Positions 10,824 to 19,888 of a stretch of DNA of 64,000 nt are shown here, piece by piece; within the stretch, counting starts at the first letter, position 1, and each line of letters opens with the position of its first letter. Position numbers and translations under genes: made by a program. Source of the DNA: Aerococcus loyolae (lineage in GTDB: Bacteria > Bacillota > Bacilli > Lactobacillales > Aerococcaceae); contig NZ_CP126958.1 in assembly GCF_002871915.2 (NCBI RefSeq), forward strand, positions 1,116,001 to 1,180,000, given 5' to 3'. The notes below the pieces were generated by a model. The model did no database searches. It had not been told where the DNA came from and was given only the letters and a program-made list of their open reading frames with translations.

Positions 10824-10861
10824 ACTACTATGATAAATATTATATTGGAGGAGTGAATTTA

Positions 10862-13591
10862 ATGGTAGAAACTCGTGATAAGAGTAATTTCTTTGTTCAA
10901 GAAGTTGACCAAGTAGAAAATACTCTACAAACCTCACGGCAAAGTGGGCTGAGCTCATCAGAAGCAAAATCCCGCTTAGAAAAAAATGGTCCTAATGAGA
11001 TTCAGGAAGGGGAAAACCGGACCACCCTACAAAAATTCTTTGATCAATTCAAAGATGCCATGATTATTATCCTTTTAATTGCAGCAGCCCTATCTGTTGT
11101 GCTTGAAGGTGTTGAAGGCATGGTGGACGCTGTTATTATTTTAGCAGTGGTATTGATCAACGCCGTCTTGGGAGTTATCCAAGAAAATAAGGCGGAAGAT
11201 GCAATTGCTTCCTTAAAGGATATGTCATCCCCCCAAGCCCATGTTATTCGTGATGGCGACTCGATCAAGATTGACTCACGCGAAATCGTTGTAGGTGATA
11301 TTGTCGTCTTAGAAGCTGGCGATGTCGTTCCTGCAGACCTGCGCTTAACTGAAGTCAATTCCTTACAAATTGAAGAAGCTGCCCTAACTGGTGAATCAGT
11401 ACCGGTAACTAAATCCCTAGAAACCGTTCCGGAAGATGCTGCTTTAGGTGACCGGTTGAACATGGCTTTCTCATCAACGAATGTAACCTATGGTCGTGGT
11501 CAAGGGATTGTGGTGGCGACTGCTATGGATACCGAAGTGGGCCATATCGCAACCATGATTGAAGAATCTGACGAAAAATTAACTCCACTTAAAGAAGATA
11601 TGAATGACCTGACCAAGTTCTTAACTTGGGCCATTGTTATTATCGCTGTCTTAATTTTCGTGATTGGCCTCTTCATGGAAACTTATGACTGGGTTGAAAT
11701 GCTACTGGTTTCAATCTCCATTGCTGTTGCTGCCCTACCTGAAGGCTTGCCAGCAATATCAACCATTATTTTAGCCTTAGGTACCCAAAAAATGGCTGAC
11801 CGCAATGCCCTAGTAAGAAAACTTCCAGCAGTGGAAACCTTAGGGGGAACCGAAGTTATCTGTTCCGATAAAACCGGTACCTTAACCCAAAACAAGATGA
11901 CCATCGAAAAAGTATACTATAATGGTGAACTCCATGATGCTTCTGACCAAATTGATTTCAAGGAACCAGTCTTTAAGGTGATGGTCATGGATAATGACTC
12001 CACCCTAACCAACAATGGCGATCTTTCTGGTGACCCAACCGAAACCGCTATGATTCAATTTGCCCTCGATAAAGATTTTGATGTCAAAGCATTACTAAAT
12101 GAACAACCCCGGGTTGGTGAAATTCCATTCGATTCAGAACGGAAAATGTCAACTACCGTACATCCAACTGCACCTGACCACCAAGATAGAGGTCAATTTA
12201 CAGTGATGACAAAAGGAGCTCCTGATGTCTTGATTGCTAACTGTGATTATTACTATGACAATGGCGAAATTAAAGAAATGACGGAAGACTACCGTCAAAA
12301 ACTCTTAGACGCTAATGACGGTATGGCTCGTCAAGCACTACGGGTTTTAGCCATGGCCTTTAAGTTCTTAGACCAAGAAGCTGATAAATATACTAGCGAA
12401 GAGCATGAACGTGGCTTGATTTATGCTGGTATGGTCGGAGAAATTGACCCTGAACGTCCAGAAGCCAAAGCTTCAATCGCTACTGCTAAGGATGCAGGTA
12501 TCCGGACCGTAATGATTACCGGTGACCACCAAATTACAGCTGCAGCCATTGCCGAACGTTTAGGAATTATTGACGACAGCAATGATGAGAGTGCTGTAAC
12601 TACCGGAGCTTACTTAGATACCATCTCTGATGAAGAGTTAGCCGATAAGGTCGAACAATTCTCTGTTTACGCCCGGGTAGCTCCTGAACATAAGGTACGT
12701 ATTGTTAAAGCCTGGCAATCAAAAACCCATAATAAAGTCGTTGCCATGACCGGTGACGGGGTTAACGATGCGCCATCCTTAAAACAAGCCGATATCGGTA
12801 TTGGTATGGGGATTACAGGGACTGAAGTGTCTAAAGGGGCTTCGGACATGGTCCTTGCTGATGATAACTTTGCTACCATTGTTACCGCTGTTGAAGAAGG
12901 ACGTAAGGTCTTTGCTAATATTCAAAAAGCGGTTCAATTCCTCTTATCAGCCAACTTAGGAGAAGTGATGACTCTCTTCATCGCTACTATCCTAGGCTGG
13001 CAAATTCTAGAACCAATCCACATCTTATGGATTAACCTAGTGACTGATACCTTCCCAGCCATTGCCCTAGGTCTTGAAGGACCAGAAGCTGACGTCATGG
13101 AACATAAGCCAAGAGGACGTAAGACTAACCTCTTATCTGGTGGTGTCTTACCGGCTATTATCTACCAAGGGATTTACGAAGGTGGGATTACCCTCTTTGT
13201 CTTCTGGCTAGCTAACTATCGTCTGGGCTTTGAATTAGCCGACGCAGAAGCTATGGCATTCTTAACCCTATCATTCATCCAATTAGCCCATGCCTATAAC
13301 AGTCGTTCCGTTCACAAATCACTATTCCAAAGCAATCCTTTTGCTAATAAGTGGTTAAACATTGCGACGATTGCATCGGCTGCCCTCCTACTGATTACTG
13401 TCTTTGTTCCTGGCTTAAATGACGCCTTCGGAACCGTGCATTTGGTTGGTGACCCTAATGCGCCAATGATGTGGACAGTAGTCATTCTCGCTTCACTTTC
13501 CATTATTGTTTACGTAGAAATTGTGAAATTCATTCTACGTTCCACTGGACTAGCAGAGAATTGGGAAGAGAATAAAAAAACAATAAACTAA
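10862..13591 (+). CDS. P-type cation ATPase (P2A; Ca2+/Mn2+ type), probably a Mn2+ exporter
   Basis: About 909 residues with the full P2A layout: N-terminal cation-ATPase domain, actuator loop with LTGESVPV, M4 ion-binding PEGL, phosphorylation site DKTGTLT (Asp336), nucleotide-binding KGAPD, hinge TGDGVNDAP, and M6 NLVTD. PEGL plus NLVTD is typical of Ca2+/Mn2+ pumps of the SERCA/PMR1 group. From protein sequence alone it would be named a calcium ATPase. The Mn2+ riboswitch in its leader suggests Mn2+ export instead, as for Lactococcus YoaB and pneumococcal MgtA. The start at 10862 has GGAGGAG upstream; the in-frame extension to 10781 lies inside the riboswitch. Confidence 0.9.
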   Translation: MVETRDKSNFFVQEVDQVENTLQTSRQSGLSSSEAKSRLEKNGPNEIQEGENRTTLQKFFDQFKDAMIIILLIAAALSVVLEGVEGMVDAVIILAVVLINAVLGVIQENKAEDAIASLKDMSSPQAHVIRDGDSIKIDSREIVVGDIVVLEAGDVVPADLRLTEVNSLQIEEAALTGESVPVTKSLETVPEDAALGDRLNMAFSSTNVTYGRGQGIVVATAMDTEVGHIATMIEESDEKLTPLKEDMNDLTKFLTWAIVIIAVLIFVIGLFMETYDWVEMLLVSISIAVAALPEGLPAISTIILALGTQKMADRNALVRKLPAVETLGGTEVICSDKTGTLTQNKMTIEKVYYNGELHDASDQIDFKEPVFKVMVMDNDSTLTNNGDLSGDPTETAMIQFALDKDFDVKALLNEQPRVGEIPFDSERKMSTTVHPTAPDHQDRGQFTVMTKGAPDVLIANCDYYYDNGEIKEMTEDYRQKLLDANDGMARQALRVLAMAFKFLDQEADKYTSEEHERGLIYAGMVGEIDPERPEAKASIATAKDAGIRTVMITGDHQITAAAIAERLGIIDDSNDESAVTTGAYLDTISDEELADKVEQFSVYARVAPEHKVRIVKAWQSKTHNKVVAMTGDGVNDAPSLKQADIGIGMGITGTEVSKGASDMVLADDNFATIVTAVEEGRKVFANIQKAVQFLLSANLGEVMTLFIATILGWQILEPIHILWINLVTDTFPAIALGLEGPEADVMEHKPRGRKTNLLSGGVLPAIIYQGIYEGGITLFVFWLANYRLGFELADAEAMAFLTLSFIQLAHAYNSRSVHKSLFQSNPFANKWLNIATIASAALLLITVFVPGLNDAFGTVHLVGDPNAPMMWTVVILASLSIIVYVEIVKFILRSTGLAENWEENKKTIN

Positions 13592-13609
13592 CTATTACAA
13601 GTGACTAAT

Positions 13610-13653
13610 AAAAACGAGGCTATGATTTTAAACAATCGCAAGCCTCGTTTTTT
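13610..13653 (+). terminator. Terminator of the P-type ATPase gene
   Basis: AAAACGAGGCT (13611-13621) pairs with AGCCTCGTTTT (13641-13651) across a long loop, ending in a T run. The following 250 bases up to nox carry no gene. They contain a 13-bp inverted repeat GTAAAATTTTTAC (13817-13829), possibly an operator. I could not assign a convincing nox promoter. Confidence 0.85.
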
Positions 13654-13900
13654 CTTTAACTCTTAATAATAAGCAAATGTTTCGAACTATAATTTATCGA
13701 TTAAATACATTTTTTGTATTATTTCAGCCTCTATGATAGCTGACTTTGGGTTTTTAACAGAATCATGAGCATTTCATTTAGCCCATGGAATAATTAGGTA
13801 TAGACTGAACTTGTAGGTAAAATTTTTACGTCAGTGTAAGTTTGTTTTACTTAAAAAGTTAATCAGCTGTTAATCGCTGATAAAAAATGGAGGTATATCA

Positions 13901-15271
13901 ATGAAATACGCTATTGTTGGTACATCGCATGCTGGTTATGAAGCCGCTCAAACGATTCTTGAAGCGCAACCAGATGCAGAAATTAATTTATATGAAGCAG
14001 GTTCAACCGCTTCCTTCCTATCTTGTGGGATTCAATCCTACTTAGAAGGTGAATCTGAATCATTAGATGACTTACATTACGCTAATGAAGCTTCATACAA
14101 GGAACAAGGCATAAATATTATGGTTAATACCGAAGTCGTTTCCTTTGACGGCGACGCTAAGACGGTTACCGTTAAAACCCCAGAAGGTGAACGGACAGAT
14201 GACTATGACAAGTTAATCCTCTCTCCTGGTGCCATTCCAACACCTCTACCTGTTGACGGCGTTGACGCTGAAAATGTCTTCTATCTCCGTGGTCGTGACT
14301 GGGCACAAAAAGTTCATGACCGTATGAAAGACGCTAAGAAAGTCGTCGTTGTCGGTGGTGGTTACATTGGGATTGAAGCGGCTGAAGCTTATGCCCTAGC
14401 AGGAATTGACACCACAGTCATTGACTTCCAAGACCGTATCTTACCCACCTACTTAGATGAAGAATTTACCGATATCTTAACTAAGAATGCAGAATCTCAC
14501 GGTTTAACTTTCCATGGTGGTGAAGGAGTTCAATCCTTCGAAACTAAAGATGGCAAAGTCAGCGCTGTCGTTACTGATAAGAATACTTATGAAGCAGACA
14601 CCGTGATTGTTTCTATCGGTATCAAACCAAACACCAAATGGTTAGAAGGTCTAGTTGATATGGACCAAAAAGGCTTTATCGAAGTTAATGAAAAACATGA
14701 AACTTCAGTAAAAGATGTTTACGCTGCAGGAGATGCTACCCTAGTACCATTTAGCCCAACAGGCAAAAAGGTATCTTACGCTTTAGCTTCTACCGCTCGT
14801 CGCCAAGGCATTGTCGCAGCTAAAAATGCCTTAGGTGAAGAAGCAACGATTCGTCCAGTATCAGGGACTTCTGGTCTTCACTTATTTGACTATGAATTCT
14901 CTACTTCAGGAATCAAAGATTCTAATGCTGACTGGTATGATGGTGAAGTGGACAGTAAGTATGTCACCGCCCGCTTACGCCCAACCTTCTTTACCGAATT
15001 AAATGACGACAATAACACCGTCTACATGCAAATCAACTTTGACAAAGACTCTCATGTTGTGCTTGGTGCCCAATTCATGTCAAAAGGCAGTGTGGGCGAA
15101 TTAGGTAACATTATGTCAGTTGCCATTGACCACAAGATGACTTTAGAAGATCTTCAAGCACAAGACTTCTTCTTCCAACCAGAATTTGATGGCCCATGGC
15201 ATCCAATTAACGTCTTAGCTATGCAAGCTTTAGGACGTACCTACGGATCCGATAAAATGTTATTTATGTAA
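13901..15271 (+). CDS. nox: NADH oxidase (probably water-forming)
   Basis: A 456-residue FAD- and NAD-binding enzyme of the peroxidase/NADH oxidase/CoA-disulfide reductase group. It starts with an FAD Rossmann motif (VGTSHAGYEA). The single redox cysteine is Cys42 in SFLSCGIQSYLEG, as in Nox-2 enzymes that reduce O2 to water. A second NAD-binding motif VVGGGYIGIEAAEA is near residue 150, and YAAGDA is the C-terminal FAD contact. Strong ribosome-binding site TGGAGG. It would regenerate NAD aerobically. NADH peroxidase is the main alternative; the motifs alone do not fully separate the two. Confidence 0.9.
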   Translation: MKYAIVGTSHAGYEAAQTILEAQPDAEINLYEAGSTASFLSCGIQSYLEGESESLDDLHYANEASYKEQGINIMVNTEVVSFDGDAKTVTVKTPEGERTDDYDKLILSPGAIPTPLPVDGVDAENVFYLRGRDWAQKVHDRMKDAKKVVVVGGGYIGIEAAEAYALAGIDTTVIDFQDRILPTYLDEEFTDILTKNAESHGLTFHGGEGVQSFETKDGKVSAVVTDKNTYEADTVIVSIGIKPNTKWLEGLVDMDQKGFIEVNEKHETSVKDVYAAGDATLVPFSPTGKKVSYALASTARRQGIVAAKNALGEEATIRPVSGTSGLHLFDYEFSTSGIKDSNADWYDGEVDSKYVTARLRPTFFTELNDDNNTVYMQINFDKDSHVVLGAQFMSKGSVGELGNIMSVAIDHKMTLEDLQAQDFFFQPEFDGPWHPINVLAMQALGRTYGSDKMLFM

Positions 15272-15295
15272 TTTAAGTAGTTCTAATTAAATTGA

Positions 15296-15325
15296 AAGGC
15301 AGGGTTTCAAGGCCCTGCCTTCTTA
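15296..15325 (+). terminator. nox terminator
   Basis: AAGGCAGGG (15296-15304) pairs with CCCTGCCTT (15313-15321). The T tract is weak (TTCTTAT). Confidence 0.65.
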
Positions 15326-15346
15326 TGTGTTCCAAGCGTTCGCTCC

Positions 15347-15391
15347 AAAAAAAGGCGCTAAATTCTATTCAAGAATTTAGACGCCTTTTTT
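15347..15391. terminator. Bidirectional terminator between nox and the zinc metallopeptidase gene
   Basis: GGCG plus TAAATTCT pairs with AGAATTTA plus CGCC (15354-15385). The stem is flanked by seven A before it and six T after it, so it can act on both strands. It sits between two convergent genes. Confidence 0.85.
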
Positions 15392-15432
15392 CTTCCAGCG
15401 GTTTTGCTCTTTTAGGTGCTTGTCACTCTTTA

Positions 15433-16356
15433 TTATTTCTCGATATCTAATCGTGTATTAAATGTATCGCCGTGTTCTAAGTCTCCGTATTGATAACCTC
15501 TTTGGAACCAAGCTTGCCGTTGAGCAGCTGATCCGTGGGTGAAACTATCTGGAACTACTCGACCGTAAGCTTCTTTTTGTAGGGTATCATCCCCTACCGC
15601 ATTGGCCGCTTGCATGGCCTCATCGATATCTCCCGCTTCAAGTAAGCCTTGGTCTTCAGCATAATGAGCCCAAACGCCAGCATAATAATCTGCTTGAAGT
15701 TCTAAACGGACCGATAAAGCATTCTTCTCTTCTTCACTGGCTCGGCGGATGGCAGATTGATATTTTGCCATGGTCCCTAGTTCGGTTTGGATGTGGTGGC
15801 CAACTTCATGGGCTAAGACGTAAGCCATGGCAAAGTCACCTGGAGCATGGTAGCGATTCTTTAATTCCCGGTAGAAGGACAAATCGATATAAACGGTTTT
15901 ATCTCCTGAACAATAAAAGGGTCCAGCCTGGGCACTACCAAAGCCACAGCCCCCTGTTTGGACCTGGTCAGTATAGAGTACCAAACGCGCTGGCTCATAG
16001 TCTTTGCCATAGTCAGCAAATTTCTGATTCCAAAAATCCTCGGTACTGCCTAAAACCGCAGACATAAAGTCCTTTTCCTGGTCACTAGCCTGCTGACTTC
16101 CATCCTGACTAACCTCTTCTGTTTGGGGGGCTGAACCGGTGGAACTGCCACTATTACCTAAGCCCCCACCTAAGAGGGAGCCACCGCCAAAAATAGTAAA
16201 GGCCAAAATCAAGATAATTAGCCAACGCGGGGCACCTCGGGTTAAGAATAAGAGACTCAGTAAGTTTCCTAAGCCGCCACTCGACCGTCTGGGACCGGTC
16301 GACTGTCCCCTGCGATCTTCGACATTTCGACTGCGACGTAAATCCTCCCATTTCAT
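15433..16356 (-). CDS. Neutral zinc metallopeptidase family protein (YpfJ-like), membrane-anchored
   Basis: About 307 residues. The N-terminus is basic and cytoplasmic-like. One membrane span follows at about 44-60 (WLIILILAFTIF), then a Gly/Ser/Gln-rich linker, then the zincin domain with HEVGH at 183-187. LELQADYYAGVWA downstream supplies the likely third ligand and is a signature of this family. The catalytic domain should lie outside the membrane. The start at 16356 (MKWEDL) is preferred over a GTG at 16365 because of the AGGTG spacing. A single gene with no functional partner nearby. Substrate unknown. Confidence 0.85.
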   Translation of the reverse strand: MKWEDLRRSRNVEDRRGQSTGPRRSSGGLGNLLSLLFLTRGAPRWLIILILAFTIFGGGSLLGGGLGNSGSSTGSAPQTEEVSQDGSQQASDQEKDFMSAVLGSTEDFWNQKFADYGKDYEPARLVLYTDQVQTGGCGFGSAQAGPFYCSGDKTVYIDLSFYRELKNRYHAPGDFAMAYVLAHEVGHHIQTELGTMAKYQSAIRRASEEEKNALSVRLELQADYYAGVWAHYAEDQGLLEAGDIDEAMQAANAVGDDTLQKEAYGRVVPDSFTHGSAAQRQAWFQRGYQYGDLEHGDTFNTRLDIEK

Positions 16357-16571
16357 ACTATACACCTGCTTTTTCTTTTATTTACCGTTTGAAGTGTCTT
16401 ATAACTTATTGCTAAATCCATTATACCATGTAAGCCCTTCCTTTAACGAATGATAAATACAATAATTTCTTTCTATAATAAGATACGGATAAAAAAGTAG
16501 AGGGTTATCTTCTATATTCATTAAGCTGTAAAAATCTGTGTAAATTCAACAAATGGTCCAAACTAAATAAT

Positions 16572-16596
16572 AAAAAAGCACCTGATGTGGTGCTTT
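16572..16596 (-). terminator. Isolated terminator-like hairpin
   Basis: AAAGCACC pairs with GGTGCTTT. On the minus strand it is followed by TTTTTTA. It lies 200 bases beyond the tRNA 3' end and may be a back-up terminator or a relic of a lost gene. The rest of 16366-16735 shows no coding potential. Confidence 0.5.
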
Positions 16597-16655
16597 AATT
16601 TCCTCATTATACAAAATAATCTAGCTGTTATATTTATAAAAATGTTAAACTTAAA

Positions 16656-16692
16656 TTTGCACTCTCACTTTTGGACCCCTCCAGAGTGCAAA
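16656..16692. repeat. Inverted repeat TTTGCACTC / GAGTGCAAA
   Basis: A perfect 9-bp inverted repeat (16656-16664 and 16684-16692) around a 19-base centre, without a T run. Its function is unknown; it could be an operator or a remnant of a mobile element end. Confidence 0.4.
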
Positions 16693-16731
16693 ATTATTTC
16701 AGATTCTATTGTTTTCTTAATATTTCCAAAA

Positions 16732-16757
16732 TTAAAAACGCTGATATATCAGCGTTT
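16732..16757 (-). terminator. tRNA-Thr terminator
   Basis: A perfect 22-bp palindrome at 16736-16757 (AAACGCTGATA and its complement). On the minus strand it is followed by TTTTTAAT, 35 bases beyond the tRNA 3' end. Confidence 0.75.
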
Positions 16758-16791
16758 AGATTTTCTTTAATATTCTCTGATTTTCTCAAAA

Positions 16792-16864
16792 TGCCGAAAA
16801 TAGGAATCGAACCTACGACCTTTGCATTACGAATGCACTGCTCTACCGACTGAGCTATTTCGGC
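16792..16864 (-). tRNA. tRNA-Thr (anticodon CGU)
   Basis: The minus strand folds into a complete cloverleaf. Acceptor GCCGAAA pairs perfectly with TTTCGGC, discriminator A. The D stem is GCTC/GAGC. The anticodon loop TTCGTAA gives CGU, reading ACG. The T arm is GTAGG TTCGATT CCTAT. CCA is not encoded. The outermost anticodon stem pair is a G/A mismatch. Single tRNA with its own promoter and terminator. Confidence 0.95.
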
Positions 16865-16889
16865 TTGTGACTTAGGAGTCAACTCCATT

Positions 16890-16919
16890 AGTATAGCATT
16901 AGCCTGGTCTAAAAAGCAA
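16890..16919 (-). promoter_or_regulatory. tRNA-Thr promoter
   Basis: On the minus strand: -35 TTGCTT (16914-16919), 18-base spacer, extended -10 TGC TATACT (16890-16895), about 25 bases before the tRNA 5' end. Confidence 0.65.
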
Positions 16920-16920
16920 G

Positions 16921-16938
16921 TCTGTTTTAAAAAACAGA
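16921..16938. repeat. 18-bp palindrome between tRNA-Thr and the small HTH gene
   Basis: TCTGTTTT-AA-AAAACAGA is a perfect palindrome directly upstream of the tRNA -35 and about 80 bases before the HTH-like gene. It could be an operator for that protein. No terminator role is likely, since no T run follows. Confidence 0.4.
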
Positions 16939-17017
16939 GTAAGTAGGAGAGAATAAATTTATTTTATTTATATTATGTTGTTTGCTTGTCTTGTTTACAT
17001 TTATATAGAAGGAAGAG

Positions 17018-17212
17018 ATGATTAGGATTATAGACATTAACAAAATAGAAGAACTGCTAAAAAGCGATATTACTAGCTATCAAATATCAAAGACCACTGG
17101 TATTGCCACACAATCGCCGGATAATTATCGCAAATATGACAGTAAATTAGAAAACATGCGTTTAGGTATAGCTTTTAAATTATATAACTATGCAAAGCAA
17201 ATAATGAAATAA
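17018..17212 (+). CDS. Small HTH-like (XRE-type) protein
   Basis: 64 residues, basic, helix-rich. The pattern KSDITSYQISKTTGI followed by KLENMRLGIAFKLYNYAKQ resembles the short XRE-like helix-turn-helix proteins common in phages and integrated elements of Firmicutes. The turn region carries an unusual QSPDN segment. A ribosome-binding site (GAAGGAAG), a promoter-like TTGTTT-18-TATATA (16978-17007) and a terminator all fit a real gene. Its place on the 5' side of a tRNA suggests it could be left over from an integrated element. Function not established. Confidence 0.65.
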   Translation: MIRIIDINKIEELLKSDITSYQISKTTGIATQSPDNYRKYDSKLENMRLGIAFKLYNYAKQIMK

Positions 17213-17237
17213 AAAAGGAGTATAAGGGCTCCTTTTT
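17212..17237 (+). terminator. Terminator of the small HTH gene
   Basis: AAAAAGGAG (17212-17220) pairs with CTCCTTTTT (17229-17237), ending in T. On the other strand it could also stop purB transcripts. Confidence 0.75.
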
Positions 17238-17286
17238 CTTATGTATATATTTTCTTATTTTAACCGTTTTAATTAGTCCGCCTCTA

Positions 17287-18588
17287 CTAAGCGGATATTA
17301 AACCCAGTCTCTTATAGATTTCATCGACTCGGCGCAAATGGTAGTGGTAATCAAAGGCATCAGCAATCGCTTCTGGATTTAGACGATCAGTAATTTCTGG
17401 ACAAGATTCAACTAATCTTCTAAAATCTTTGCCTTGGTCCCAGGACTTAGCCGTTAATGGTTGAACCAGATCATAAGCTGCTTCCCGTGACAGACCGGCA
17501 TCAACCAATTTTAATAATAAGCGTTGGCTATAGATTAGGCCATGAGTCGCTTGCATATTAGCCAGCATTTTGTCTGGAAAGACTTTTAGATTTTTCAAGA
17601 CCTTGCTGAAGCGGTTTAAAATATAGTCAACTAGAATCGTGGTATCAGCTAGGATAATGCGCTCTGCACTAGAATGAGAAATATCACGTTCATGCCAGAG
17701 GGAGACATTTTCATAAGCAGTCACCACATGGCCGCGGCAAACCCGAGCTAGACCAGTAACATTTTCACTAGAAATAGGATTACGCTTATGAGGCATAGCA
17801 CTCGACCCCTTTTGCCCTTGAGCAAAGGACTCTTCTACTTCATGCACTTCTGATTTTTGCAGGTGCCGAATTTCAGTTGCCATGTTTTCAACACTGGTTG
17901 CAATCAAAGCTAAGCTGGCAATGTATTCTGCGTGTAGGTCTCGGGGGAGGACTTGGGTAGAGATATACTGCTGACGGATCCCTAAATGGTCACAAACATA
18001 GGCTTCAATGTCAGTAGGGACATTGGCATAGGTTCCCACTGCCCCAGAAATTTTCCCCGCTTCTACACCCCGAGCTGCATGATTAAAGCGTTCAATATTC
18101 CGCTTAATTTCTGCGTAGAAACGCGCCATTTTCAAACCAAATGTCGTCGGTTCGGCGTGGACTCCATGGGTTCTCCCCATACATACGGTGTCCTTATAAA
18201 GTAAGGCTTTTTCTTTTAAAATATCTAAAAGCTGGTCTAAGTCCTTTTCAATCAGCCGGTTAGCTTGTTTTAATTGATAGGCTTGGGCAGTATCTACCAC
18301 ATCAGTCGAGGTTAATCCATAATGCACCCATTTTTTCTCCGCTCCAAGGGATTCAGAAACACAGCGGGTAAAAGCAACCACATCATGGCGGGTTTGTGCT
18401 TCAATTTCGCTGATGCGGTCCACATCGAATCGGGCACTTTGACGAATGGCTTGGGCATCTGCCTTAGGAATCACACCTAATTCACTCCAGGCTTCAACAG
18501 CTAAAATTTCTACTTCTAACCAAGCTTGGTAATGATTTTCAAGGGACCAAATGGCACCCATTTCTGGCAAGGTATAACGTTCTAACAT
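17287..18588 (-). CDS. purB: Adenylosuccinate lyase
   Basis: A 433-residue fumarase/aspartase-fold enzyme. It cleaves SAICAR to AICAR in the IMP pathway and adenylosuccinate to AMP afterwards. The family signature [11 protein letters not shown] is intact near residue 263, and [12 protein letters not shown] carries an active-site histidine. Last gene of the pur operon, starting three bases after the purD stop; its ribosome-binding site GGGAG lies in the purD 3' end. Placing purB with the IMP genes lets both of its reactions be co-regulated. Confidence 0.96.
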   Translation of the reverse strand: MLERYTLPEMGAIWSLENHYQAWLEVEILAVEAWSELGVIPKADAQAIRQSARFDVDRISEIEAQTRHDVVAFTRCVSESLGAEKKWVHYGLTSTDVVDTAQAYQLKQANRLIEKDLDQLLDILKEKALLYKDTVCMGRTHGVHAEPTTFGLKMARFYAEIKRNIERFNHAARGVEAGKISGAVGTYANVPTDIEAYVCDHLGIRQQYISTQVLPRDLHAEYIASLALIATSVENMATEIRHLQKSEVHEVEESFAQGQKGSSAMPHKRNPISSENVTGLARVCRGHVVTAYENVSLWHERDISHSSAERIILADTTILVDYILNRFSKVLKNLKVFPDKMLANMQATHGLIYSQRLLLKLVDAGLSREAAYDLVQPLTAKSWDQGKDFRRLVESCPEITDRLNPEAIADAFDYHYHLRRVDEIYKRLGLISA

Positions 18589-18591
18589 GAA

Positions 18592-19872
18592 TTATCCGAC
18601 TCCCTCTCTCTTATCTAATACCCAATGACCAATATCTTTGCGGTAAAAAGTACCTGCAATCGGGTGTTGCCCTAAATATTGATAAACTTGCTCACGGCAA
18701 ATTTCATATGACGGCCCTTTAGCTACCAGCATTAGAATTCTACCACCCATAGCTTCATAGCGCCCTTCTCTAAGTTCAACGCCAGCTCCATAGACTTGTA
18801 GTTCATCAAGGAGCTTAGTAATCAATTCATCCAGCACCATGCCTTTTTGATAAGTGCCTGGGTAACCTTCAGCTGCAAGAACCACTCCCAGACTCACTTG
18901 GTCTCCTTCCCAAGTGAGCTGACTCGGTCTACCATGTAACAAGTCGTCAATGACCTCAGCAAAATTATCCCCTAAAAGTGGCAAGACCACTTGAGTTTCT
19001 GGGTCCCCAAAGCGGGTATTAAACTCAATCACCTTGGGACCCGCTTGGGTTAAAATTAAGCCCGTATACAAGACTCCATAATAAGGGCAATTTCTGGCAG
19101 CCATCTCCTTTAAGACCGGCTCAACAATCTGGTTAACAACTTCATTAAAGACGGATTGACTGACAAAGGGAACGGGACTGTAAGCCCCCATACCTCCCGT
19201 GTTAGGGCCTAGGTCATGGTCATAGGCCCGTTTATGGTCTTGAGCCAGAGGTAAGTGGAGGACTTGCCCTTTTCCAACTAAGGAGAAACAGGAAAATTCT
19301 ACTCCCTCCAGATATTCTTCAATAACTACCTCACTTTGACTGCCATAACGATTATCACTAAATATTTCTTCCAAGAATTCTAGACCACTAGCCAAGTCTT
19401 GGACAATTTTAACCCCCTTGCCTGCAGCAGGGCCATCTGCCTTAATCACCAGAGGAAAGTCCGCTGCTTTTACTGCCGCCCGGGCTTGGTCCAAATTATT
19501 GTAGGCTGCATAAGCAGCAGTTGGTACACCTTGAGCCTCCATCACTTCTTTAGCAAAGTGCTTGGATGACTCCAGCCGACTAGCTGATTGACTGGGGCCA
19601 AAGATTTGTAATCCAGCCGCTTGAAAGGCATCAACAATCCCATTAAATAATGGAATTTCAGGGCCTACAAAGGTCCAAGAAATAGCATTTTCTTTAGCAA
19701 AGTCAATTAAAGTTGAAAAATCATCCATACTAATGTCAAGACAGTGGATGCCATCCTTAGCCATTAGCGGATTTCCTGGAGCACAGTAAACTTCAGAGAC
19801 CTTTGCATCTTGCTTAAATTTAAGCGCTAGGGCATGTTCCCGTCCACCAGAACCAATGACCAATATTTTCAT
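18592..19872 (-). CDS. purD: Phosphoribosylamine-glycine ligase (GAR synthetase)
   Basis: A 426-residue ATP-grasp enzyme, step 2 of IMP synthesis: phosphoribosylamine, glycine and ATP give GAR. Motifs: N-terminal VIGSGGREHALA, FGPSQSASRLESSK, ATP-grasp loop ADGPAAGKGV, and FNTRFGDPETQ for metal binding. It is not fused to other pur domains, as is usual in bacteria. The strong AGGAGG site lies in the 16-base gap behind purH. Confidence 0.96.
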   Translation of the reverse strand: MKILVIGSGGREHALALKFKQDAKVSEVYCAPGNPLMAKDGIHCLDISMDDFSTLIDFAKENAISWTFVGPEIPLFNGIVDAFQAAGLQIFGPSQSASRLESSKHFAKEVMEAQGVPTAAYAAYNNLDQARAAVKAADFPLVIKADGPAAGKGVKIVQDLASGLEFLEEIFSDNRYGSQSEVVIEEYLEGVEFSCFSLVGKGQVLHLPLAQDHKRAYDHDLGPNTGGMGAYSPVPFVSQSVFNEVVNQIVEPVLKEMAARNCPYYGVLYTGLILTQAGPKVIEFNTRFGDPETQVVLPLLGDNFAEVIDDLLHGRPSQLTWEGDQVSLGVVLAAEGYPGTYQKGMVLDELITKLLDELQVYGAGVELREGRYEAMGGRILMLVAKGPSYEICREQVYQYLGQHPIAGTFYRKDIGHWVLDKREGVG

Positions 19873-19888
19873 AGTTTTCCTCCTGAAT

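Noticed and set aside
13811..13855. Rex operator upstream of nox
   Set aside because: Rex sites read close to TTGTGA-N6-TCACAA. Only AT-rich inverted repeats are present here.
15765..16453. Two plus-strand frames of 100-104 codons opposite the zinc metallopeptidase gene
   Set aside because: The minus-strand gene has clear family motifs and a ribosome-binding site. The opposite frames have neither.
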